The position numbers were made by a program, and so were the translations under genes. Below are positions 1-5,048 of a stretch of DNA of 5,403 nucleotides, one piece after another; the first letter of the stretch is position 1; every line of letters starts with the position of its first letter. Origin of the DNA: Acidobacteriota bacterium. Its GTDB lineage: Bacteria; Acidobacteriota; Terriglobia; UBA7540. Under the pieces are notes generated by a model. The model searched no databases, was not told where the DNA came from, and saw only the letters and a list, made by a program, of their open reading frames with translations. Location: contig JAKAWN010000453.1 in assembly GCA_021827245.1 (NCBI GenBank), positions 1 through 5,403 of the forward strand, read 5' to 3'.

Positions 1-81
1 AACAATCAATCCAGCCTGTGACCCGTCTACTCCGAAGGCTGTTTTCAACCTTCGAAGCGTACCGCCTTCGAACTCAAACAT
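1..81 (-). CDS. Start of an unidentified gene, cut by the left window edge
   Basis: An ATG at 81-79 opens a frame with no stop for all 27 codons to the window edge. The product begins MFEFEGGTLRRLKTAFG and continues with VDGSQAGLIV. A purine-rich GGAG lies 9 nt upstream of the ATG (about 91-94), which is a plausible ribosome binding site. The strand is that of the ars operon and the gap from the ferredoxin gene's stop is 84 bp, so it could be the next operon gene. The visible part is too short to assign a family. An overlapping micro-frame, ATG GTA TGA, just upstream uses the same purine tract. The call rests on the open frame, the ribosome binding site and the strand only. Confidence 0.4.
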   Translation of the reverse strand, partial: MFEFEGGTLRRLKTAFGVDGSQAGLIV

Positions 82-165
82 TCATACCATCTCCTTTGGT
101 GGTTCGGGAATGCCGTGATTTTGCAGGCACAGATCGCTGCAATCGGCTTACTACGAGTCAAGGAC

Positions 166-813
166 TTAAACATCAGTCTCGCGTACCCAGACTAATCCGT
201 TCTGCCTGACCAACTCCCGCACTTCGTTCACAAACCCGCCAACATCGTGCTGGTCGGTCGAGGTAACTTCAAACGCCATGTAGGCTGGCGTCTTTTCCAT
301 AAGCCCCTTTAGGGTCGGCACCTCCAGCCGGAGGTTAATGATGTCATACGGTTTTCCCTTCAACAGACCTTCCAGCTTCTTCAGCAACGCTTTATCTCCA
401 AACTCTCCGGCAATCTCAATCCGTGCCCTGCTTTGAATTTGATGAAGCTGCTCCTCGGCGCGCTCCCGTGCCTGAGCGATCTGCTGCATGGTGCGCTTTT
501 CGGCCGCTTCCTTGTGAACGACCTTGAGAATTTTGTGCTCACGTTCCGTTCTCCACACTAAATCGCGCGGCGGGAACGAAATTGCCAGCGTGGGACAGAC
601 CACGGCACACGTAGAGCACCCCACCATGCAGTTGTACGCACGCTCTACGACCGCCTTGTGGAACTTGTCAGGCGTCAGGCCGTAAACTTCCCGGCCGCAG
701 GTCACATAGCACAACTCACAACCAATGCACTTGCGCGCATCGACCGACGGGAACCACGGGATCTCCTTTCTCGCGATTCCGTGCCATTGGGTCTGGCTTA
801 GATCCTTGGGCAT
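166..813 (-). CDS. Dicluster 4Fe-4S ferredoxin-like protein with an unknown C-terminal domain
   Basis: This 215-aa, probably soluble protein is likely an electron carrier. Residues 29-39 give C29-x2-C32-x2-C35-x3-C39 and residues 62-73 give C62-x3-C66-x2-C69-x3-C73 followed by Pro, so eight cysteines for two [4Fe-4S] clusters. The x3 spacing at the start of the second motif departs from the usual x2. Residues about 88-130 are highly charged and Glu/Arg/Gln-rich, predicted helical or coiled coil. Residues about 130-215 look like a separate alpha/beta domain with no cysteines that I do not recognise, ending GLVWVRETDV. The ATG at 813 is preceded by a GGGGAAAGAGG purine tract with its GAGG close to the start codon. 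It follows the 80-aa gene by 55 bp on the same strand and is the fourth gene of the ars operon. A role in arsenic or antimony redox chemistry is inference from position only; there is no signal peptide or membrane segment. Confidence 0.85.
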   Translation of the reverse strand: MPKDLSQTQWHGIARKEIPWFPSVDARKCIGCELCYVTCGREVYGLTPDKFHKAVVERAYNCMVGCSTCAVVCPTLAISFPPRDLVWRTEREHKILKVVHKEAAEKRTMQQIAQARERAEEQLHQIQSRARIEIAGEFGDKALLKKLEGLLKGKPYDIINLRLEVPTLKGLMEKTPAYMAFEVTSTDQHDVGGFVNEVRELVRQNGLVWVRETDV

Positions 814-868
814 AAGCCTCTTTCCCCTTCCGCGCTACACTTTTCGGGTTTTCCTGTCGCAACGCCGA

Positions 869-1111
869 TCAACTTTTCATTGCCAGCTCCATGAGCATCG
901 TTCCTATGGACAGCCGGTAACAACCCTCAAACTCAGGGCATTCCAGGCAGTGCTGCCACTCTTCATGATTTACGGTTGCTGCCCGATTGGTCACGGCCAC
1001 ACCTGGGTGGTCCACTCGGTAACCAAATACCCTCCCAGTGACCTCCTCGTTGTCAACCATATGAATGAGGTCAGGGAACACCTTGCCGTAGCAATCCACT
1101 TTGGTCTTCAT
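869..1111 (-). CDS. Small cysteine-containing protein coupled to acr3 (80 aa, unknown function)
   Basis: This is a real gene: its ATG overlaps the acr3 stop as ATGA (1111-1108), and an ideal AGGAGG lies 7 nt upstream inside the end of acr3, so translation is probably coupled. The product is soluble and without a signal peptide. It has Cys at 7, 55, 58 and 64; the last three sit in HCLECPEFEGCYRLS (C-x2-C-x5-C), with His at 49 and 54 nearby, which could form a thiol or His/Cys metal site. The N-terminal half (about 8-47) contains several beta-like stretches. I do not recognise the family. Its position between the As(III) exporter and an iron-sulfur protein suggests handling of As(III)/Sb(III), or being a partner of the ferredoxin; both are inference. 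Confidence 0.8.
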   Translation of the reverse strand: MKTKVDCYGKVFPDLIHMVDNEEVTGRVFGYRVDHPGVAVTNRAATVNHEEWQHCLECPEFEGCYRLSIGTMLMELAMKS

Positions 1112-2253
1112 TGAGTTACCTCCTGCGAGGACGCAGACGCTCGAACGCTTGCCTCAGTAGAAGCCCTCACAGTCGCTTCCCCGAACAATGGTGCCCGGCT
1201 TTTTCGCGCAAACCAAACCAGCGCCAGCATGACCGGAACCTCTATCAGCGGCCCGACGACGGTCGCCAGCGCAACCGTGGGGTTGAATGCCGTGATGGCG
1301 ATGGCAATAGCAATTTCAAAGTCGCGTCCGGTCGAATTAAAACCGACAGCCACGGAATCCTCATAGTTGAAGCGCAGTCTCCATCCGGCCAGGTAGGCGA
1401 GGGGAAACATGGTCCAGAAAAAGATGACCATCGGAGCCGCCAGGTGCAGAATCACCTGCGGCCTGCCCACGATCAGGTCGCCCTTGAGAGCGAACATGAC
1501 AACTAGCGTGAACAGCAGGCCCAGAATTGAGAGACTGTCGAGTACGGCCTTGACCTTGCCGAATCCCTCTTCGCCGTAACGCGCTACTCCCCAGCGGCGC
1601 GTGAGATAACCCGCCACAAGGGGCAGGCCGAGATACAGCACGACACTCTCAGCCACCACGGCGACACTAAATTGAACAGCGCCCAGCAGCCATTTCGCGT
1701 AGATCGGGATAAGGATCATCTGAAGAATGGAATTCATCGCTACCAACACCACAGCCAGCGCATTGTTACCCAGGGAGAGAAACGTAAAGACGATCACCAT
1801 AGCGATGCAAGGCGCCAATCCGTAAAGCACCAGCGCAGTATGGAAGTCGCTGCCCTTGGGGAAAAACAAGCCGGCCAGTAGGTACATCCAGAAAGGCGCG
1901 ACGGCGAAATTTAAGAACAGGACCACCAGAAGTTGCTTCGGCGATTTCAAGGCTTTGCCGAAATCCCCAAAGCGGATATTGGCCATGGCGGGATAGATCA
2001 TGAAAAAGAGACCCACCACGACACCGAGCGCCAAAGAGTTGGGCAGGTTAAACACGTAGCTGCCGTCGACAATTGATTTGATCGCGTCGATAGGTGGCGT
2101 GATCGCAAAGTTCGAGATGCCGTAAACTTTGCCTATCCCGATTCCCAGCGCCATGCTGACCAGGACGAACACGGGGAGCAGCTTGAAATTCTGCAGCTTG
2201 GCCAAGGCCTTGATCACCCGAGCGTCTCTTTTGGTTGGTGTGTTTTCTGTCAT
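1108..2253 (-). CDS. acr3: Arsenite efflux permease, ACR3 family
   Basis: This is an integral membrane protein of 381 aa with about ten hydrophobic segments spread over residues 25-350, the usual ACR3 size and layout. ACR3 (BART superfamily) exports As(III), and sometimes Sb(III), using the proton motive force. The two residues known to matter in the family are present: Cys149 in GLAPCIAMV and Glu338 in GPLIEVPVML. The conserved stretch near 305-316 reads FNSTGRDFEIA, whereas many ACR3 proteins have an Asn-Asn-Phe-Glu core, so this is a divergent subtype. The C-terminus (about 355-381) is a Ser/Ala/Thr-rich tail. I chose the start at 2253 because TGGAGG lies 8 nt upstream; a longer in-frame start at 2367 would overlap arsR and add a non-membrane leader. 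It lies 91 bp after arsR, so it should be de-repressed by As(III) together with arsR. Confidence 0.9.
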   Translation of the reverse strand: MTENTPTKRDARVIKALAKLQNFKLLPVFVLVSMALGIGIGKVYGISNFAITPPIDAIKSIVDGSYVFNLPNSLALGVVVGLFFMIYPAMANIRFGDFGKALKSPKQLLVVLFLNFAVAPFWMYLLAGLFFPKGSDFHTALVLYGLAPCIAMVIVFTFLSLGNNALAVVLVAMNSILQMILIPIYAKWLLGAVQFSVAVVAESVVLYLGLPLVAGYLTRRWGVARYGEEGFGKVKAVLDSLSILGLLFTLVVMFALKGDLIVGRPQVILHLAAPMVIFFWTMFPLAYLAGWRLRFNYEDSVAVGFNSTGRDFEIAIAIAITAFNPTVALATVVGPLIEVPVMLALVWFARKSRAPLFGEATVRASTEASVRASASSQEVTQ

Positions 2254-2310
2254 GAGGCAATCCTCCAAATTTCTTTCCCGCTTTCCGCCGCCTGCCGTGT
2301 CCAGGCCGTG

Positions 2311-2341
2311 ATCACCGGACATTCTCTGGTCCGGCAGTGAT
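2311..2341 (-). other. Inverted repeat between arsR and acr3
   Basis: On the transcribed strand CCGGAC and GTCCGG form a perfect 6-bp stem around an 8-nt loop. Outer ATCA/TGAT arms add four pairs with a 3-nt bulge. No U-run follows, so it does not look like an intrinsic terminator. It could be an RNA processing or stabilising hairpin that sets the relative levels of arsR and acr3 mRNA, or it could be chance. The 8-bp palindrome GTGATCAC at 2309-2316 overlaps it. Confidence 0.35.
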
Positions 2342-2344
2342 TTG

Positions 2345-2758
2345 TCAGCGGGCCTCGAGTTGTGCATGGCTGCCTGGTGCTTCGGCTAAAATGGGGCGGT
2401 GGGAACGAACAGTTGCCGGTTTGGCACACGCTCCCCGCGCCATCGCCTCTTTGAGCTCCTTCAGATCGTCTTCCAGCACGCTTTTGCCTTTGAAAACCTT
2501 TCGCAGGAACTGGTGAATAGTCTTCAGATCTGGATTGTCCTTCGTTGCGACCCGGTAAAACACGCGCAACCCCTCTCGGCGGTCAAGCACGAGGCCCGAC
2601 TGCTTCAGATAGTTGAGGTGCCTGGAAATGGTGGGTTGGGTGCCGGCAGTGATGCGTTGGATATCACAAACGCAAAGCTCCCCCTGCAGCAGGAGGTTCA
2701 TGATCCGCAGGCGGGTTATGTCTGACAACCCCTTGAAATAACCTTCCAGATCTTTCAT
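2345..2758 (-). CDS. arsR: ArsR-family As(III)-responsive transcriptional repressor
   Basis: This is a 137-aa winged-helix repressor of the ArsR/SmtB family, which binds its operator as a dimer and leaves it when As(III) or Sb(III) binds. DITRLRIMNLLLQGELCVCD spans the helix with the metalloid-binding motif: Cys29 and Cys31 in ELCVCD match the two essential cysteines of the E. coli-type sensor, while the third cysteine of that motif is absent (Ile-Gln follows). The recognition helix is QPTISRHLNYLKQSGLV (41-57), followed by the wing RREGLRVFYR (60-69). A C-terminal extension past about residue 105 has one more Cys (111). The ATG at 2758 has AGGAGG 4 nt upstream, rather close. It is first in the minus-strand operon, and the dyad at 2772-2793 lies just ahead of it, which suggests autoregulation. 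Confidence 0.93.
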   Translation of the reverse strand: MKDLEGYFKGLSDITRLRIMNLLLQGELCVCDIQRITAGTQPTISRHLNYLKQSGLVLDRREGLRVFYRVATKDNPDLKTIHQFLRKVFKGKSVLEDDLKELKEAMARGACAKPATVRSHRPILAEAPGSHAQLEAR

Positions 2759-2767
2759 GCTTCCTCC

Positions 2768-2795
2768 TTGCTATATGTGCTTATCCGCATATACA
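2768..2795 (+). promoter_or_regulatory. Candidate plus-strand promoter for arsC
   Basis: TTGCTA at 2768-2773 and TATACA at 2790-2795 are separated by 16 bp; each matches the sigma-70 consensus at four of six positions. The dyad at 2772-2793 overlaps both boxes, so a bound repressor would block it. It would leave a leader of roughly 145 nt before arsC. The match is by eye only. Confidence 0.35.
2772..2793. promoter_or_regulatory. Putative ArsR operator between divergent arsR and arsC
   Basis: A perfect 6-bp inverted repeat, TATATG-N10-CATATA, with further symmetric matches inside, starts 14 bp upstream of the arsR ATG. ArsR-family operators are AT-rich interrupted dyads of about this length placed over the promoter, and this is the best dyad I see in the arsR-arsC gap. 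It could repress the arsR operon and the divergent arsC together. The assignment rests on position and symmetry, not on a match to a proven site. Confidence 0.6.
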
Positions 2796-2822
2796 ATGGG
2801 CCTGATTCGACCGGTTGTCAAG
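2791..2822 (-). promoter_or_regulatory. Candidate promoter for the arsR operon
   Basis: On the minus strand a perfect TTGACA (2822-2817) is followed after 20 bp by TTGTAT (2796-2791), which overlaps the edge of the operator dyad. The -35 is exact, but the spacer is long and the -10 is weak, so the true -10 may differ by a few bases. Confidence 0.35.
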
Positions 2823-2947
2823 GGGCTAATGAACCGAACTTGGAAACCGAATCCTAGTGTCAAGCCGACCCGGCGAATATTCCACGGCTGAAGATCTGCC
2901 GAGATCGAGCGAACGAGTGGACAGCTTTACGATCGAGGAGGAAACTC

Positions 2948-3365
2948 TTGCCTAAGCCGAAGCTTTTGTTTCTTTGCACGCACAACTCCTGCCGCAGCCG
3001 GATGGCGGAAGGCTTTCTGCGGCACCACCGGGGATCGCTTTGAAGCCGCAAGTGCCGGCGCCGTGGCCAGCGAGGTAAATTCCGACGCAATTCGTGTCAT
3101 GAAGGAGGTCGGGATCGATATTTCGGGGCAGCGGTCCAAGGGCTCCTCCGAGTTCTTAGGACAGCGTTTCGTTTATGTGGTCAGGGTTTGTGACCGGGCC
3201 AAGGAGACATGCCCGATCTTTCCAGGGGCGTTCAAGTATTTCCATTGGCCCTTCGACGACCCCGCGGCCGCAAAGGGAACCGAAGCAGAACAATTGGCCG
3301 TTTTCCGGCGTGTGCGGGACGAAATCGAGGGCCGCATCCTCGTGTTCATCGCCAAGGAATCCTGA
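2948..3365 (+). pseudogene. arsC: Thioredoxin-coupled arsenate reductase, frameshifted as written
   Basis: ArsC of the low-molecular-weight tyrosine phosphatase fold reduces As(V) to As(III), which ACR3 then exports. A TTG start at 2948 follows AGGAGG by 6 nt. The first frame gives [11 protein letters not shown], the C-x5-R phosphate loop with Cys10, Cys15 and Arg16, then hits TGA at 3041. The next frame resumes at [10 protein letters not shown] and runs to the stop at 3363. It contains VCDRAKETC, whose C-x6-C pair matches Cys82/Cys89 of the staphylococcal enzyme, and FDDP with the general-acid Asp. The span holds 138 codons plus one base, so one extra base (or two missing) near 3023-3035 explains everything; GGGG at 3030-3033 is a likely slip site. 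The residues are otherwise intact, which means a very recent mutation or a sequencing error. It is transcribed away from arsR. Confidence 0.85.
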
Positions 3366-3646
3366 AGAGCCTGTAGAATGCGAAGAGAATCCAAAGGTAA
3401 AAAAAAGTGCTAAGAAGTCAATCCGCGAGAACGATCGCGGGCACGCGGACACACTTTCGGTCACTCAGTCCAGAGCAAGCGGCTTGTGCTTGGCGCTTCG
3501 TCTGGTGCTGTACCAAAACTGTTCCAAAACCCGATCTTAAAGGCCCAAAAGGGGTTAAGCTTTGAGCGAATGCAGAAGCCCCGAATTGGTGTAAGCCCAT
3601 GAAAAGCGAGCGACGGGATGGAAGGCGTTGGAAAACAACCAACTTC
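3366..3646. other. Gene-free stretch between arsC and the tRNA remnant
   Basis: I see no convincing gene in these 281 bases. They hold a perfect 6-bp hairpin, CCGCGA-GAACGA-TCGCGG, at 3423-3440, 57 nt past the arsC stop and without a T-run. There are also two CCAAAAC copies 11 bp apart (3513-3519 and 3524-3530), and a hairpin GTTGG-AAAACAA-CCAAC at 3627-3643 directly beside the tRNA remnant. The short frames here look random. This would be the end of whatever element or chromosome segment lies left of the att site. Confidence 0.5.
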
Positions 3647-3691
3647 CTCCGGAGCAACAGGTCGGGGGTTCGAATCCCTCCAGGCGTACCA
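3647..3691 (+). tRNA. 3' half of a tRNA-Arg(CCG), probable attachment-site remnant
   Basis: The 45 bases fit tRNA positions 32-76 exactly. They comprise the anticodon loop CTCCGGA (U33, anticodon CCG, G37), the 3' anticodon strand GCAAC, a 5-nt variable region AGGTC, a T arm GGGGG-TTCGAAT-CCCTC with one G-U pair, the acceptor 3' strand CAGGCGT, discriminator A and an encoded CCA. The expected 5' acceptor strand ACGCCTG and a D arm are absent upstream, and ACTTC just left of the loop does not pair with GCAAC, so this is not a working gene. A homology block running from the anticodon loop to the 3' end is the usual direct repeat left by tyrosine recombinases that target tRNA genes. The integrase pseudogene begins 84 bp away. 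The Arg assignment rests on the anticodon. Confidence 0.8.
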
Positions 3692-3775
3692 ACTACGTCC
3701 AATAACACCTGGAAGTTACATATCATCTAGGCTCACGCCGTCCGATCAGTTTGTGCATTTGGGGGCCACATTGGG

Positions 3776-4874
3776 CTACAACTTTGAAGCAATCTGCTCT
3801 GATGCCGAGCGCTTGGCTTCATCCACCGAGTGCAGATTAATCAGAGTCGTGTCGATGCCGGAGTGGTTAAACAGGGACCAAAGAGCGTTCAACGAGATAC
3901 TGCTGTCTCCACCTCCCTGGGTAGCGGGGGTGTGCCGATCCGTGGAATCTTGAGGCGGGCGCAGACCTATGAAGGTATCTCCTCGGGTTTCCATCCATTA
4001 AAGGAGTTCCGTTCCGGCTCGGATACAACCAGTCGGAATCCTGGGGCCGGATGGCCAGCCACTGCTTCAGGTTCTCGATCATCGGTTTGAGAATTGGAAT
4101 TGCTCGCTTGCTTTCTTCGGTCTTGCGCTTTCCCGCTTCTTTTTCCTTGAGGTGAAGGTTTATGGTGATATGCAGTTCCTCTCTTTCGAGATCCGAGTCC
4201 CAGATTTTCAGTGCCAGCATCTCGTTGCTCCGGGAGCCGCAGACCAGCCCGAGCAGGAAGATGGCCCGATAAGGCTCATCAAGTGCTTCCGTCAGTTTCA
4301 CGATCGCATCAACGGTGATTACCCGATGAGGCCTGCCCCTACCCATGGGCGGGACTTCGACTTCCCGGGCGGGGTTGCCGGATCCCACGCAGCCCAGCAA
4401 CCGGGCCCTCTTGAAGATGCTGGAAAGCAGGTTGCGAAGGTACCGGATGGTCTGGGAGGGATATTCCTGCTGTTCCTTGAGCTGAATGAACCGCTGAATC
4501 TCGGGCCAGGTGATTTCAGCCAGTATCCGGTCCCCAAACTGTGGAAGAAGGTGTTTTCTCTCCAGACAGGTGTAAAGCCTCTGCGTGGAATCCCCCTTGT
4601 GAGGCAGGAAATCCAGAGCGTAGTGATTGTGCCAGAATTCCTTGAAGGTGAGAGCCGAGCGGTGATATTCACCCCCTGCCTGGAGTTGAGAGAGCCATTA
4701 ATCCGCCACCCTTCGGACCTCGGATTTGGTGCGGCTGGCTGGAATCAAGATTCTCGTCCTTTGTCGAGCCACGATTTTCCCCTCGTTATCATGGACGTAT
4801 TCCCGATAGCGAAGAGTCCACTTTCTGTTTTTCTTGCGAATTGAACCCTTTTGATACTACCGACGAACGGGCAA
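3776..4874 (-). pseudogene. Tyrosine recombinase (phage/ICE-type integrase), decayed
   Basis: Reading from a likely TTG start at 4874 (AGGAGG 8 nt upstream), the frame gives YQKGSIRKKNRKWTLRYREY, an arm-binding N-terminus. Next comes a core-binding domain (FKEFWHNHYALDF ... TIRYLRNLLSSIFKRARL, about 4650-4400), then a catalytic region with GLVCGSRSNEMLALK (first catalytic Arg) and KRAIPILKPMIENLKQWL. It is broken by TAG at 4859-4857 and TAA at 4700-4698. At about 3970-3900 the frame is lost, probably twice: ARLKIPRIGT reads in a second frame and FNHSGIDTTLINLHS to the stop in a third. The expected HxxR box is unrecognisable, the GHS-like motif reads NHS, and the nucleophile position before LHS is Asn (AAT, 3838-3836) where Tyr is expected. 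It would have been about 365 aa, a normal size. The product must be inactive. Confidence 0.88.
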
Positions 4875-4930
4875 ATAATTTTCCTCCTCCATGCCTTTGC
4901 CGTTCCCGGCTTACCTTTTGCCTTTCTGGA

Positions 4931-5044
4931 TTATTCAGGAGGGTGGCGCTCAATGAAGGCCTCGACCTCCTCTTTCACGAACCACACATACTTCCCAGGC
5001 TTGTGGCGAGGGAGCTTGTCTTCCGCATGCTTCTTGGTGTGCTC
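4931..5044 (-). pseudogene. C-terminal stub of an excisionase-like HTH protein
   Basis: A 37-codon frame ends DKLPRHKPGKYVWFVKEEV, then EAFIERHPPE and TAA at 4933-4931. This is the second half of the small MerR-like helix-turn-helix domain (HTH_17/excisionase type), in which a Gly-Lys-x-x-x-Phe wing precedes a final helix rich in Glu/Val/Phe. The first helix and the start codon are missing: just upstream the frame hits a stop at 5047-5045, where unrelated SDR sequence begins on the other strand. It lies 56 bp upstream of the integrase start on the same strand, the normal position for a xis or directionality-factor gene. It is non-functional as it stands. Confidence 0.7.
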
Positions 5045-5048
5045 TTAA
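5045..5048. other. Rearrangement junction between the element remnant and the SDR gene
   Basis: The minus-strand xis stub loses its 5' part and the plus-strand SDR loses its 5' part within the same four bases, TTAA. Two unrelated genes each cut at the same point imply a deletion or insertion breakpoint here rather than separate decay. No inverted repeat or insertion sequence is visible at the site. Confidence 0.6.

Noticed and set aside
50..71. Two CCTTCGAA copies 16 bp apart
   Set aside because: They fall inside the partial coding frame and are too short and few to be called a repeat array.
121..142. TTGCAG/CTGCAA hairpin downstream of the ferredoxin gene as a terminator
   Set aside because: The stem has only six pairs, a 10-nt loop and no U-run; transcription may continue into the frame at 1-81.
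2254..2367. Longer acr3 start at 2367 giving 419 aa
   Set aside because: It overlaps arsR, adds 38 polar residues absent from the family, and the 2253 ATG has a well-placed Shine-Dalgarno site.
2857..2955. Short plus-strand frame from GTG overlapping the arsC start by 8 nt
   Set aside because: There is no ribosome binding site and no recognisable sequence; it could be a leader peptide or gene remnant, but nothing supports that.
3063..3365. Independent 100-aa gene starting at GTG 3063
   Set aside because: It is the C-terminal part of arsC after the frameshift; no ribosome binding site precedes it and it lacks the catalytic phosphate loop.
3601..3691. A complete class II tRNA using GTTGG-AAAACAA-CCAAC as anticodon arm
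   Set aside because: It lacks U33, has no matching 5' acceptor strand ACGCCTG and no D arm; the 45-nt class I 3' half fits exactly.
3418..3726. Minus-strand frame containing GGIRTPDL, and the plus-strand frame 3618-3953 containing GFESLQ
   Set aside because: Both are typical spurious translations of a tRNA T arm; they read through the tRNA remnant and then into the integrase pseudogene or the gene-free stretch.
4152..4844. 230-aa plus-strand open frame
   Set aside because: It is a shadow of the integrase pseudogene on the opposite strand, which has clear family motifs.
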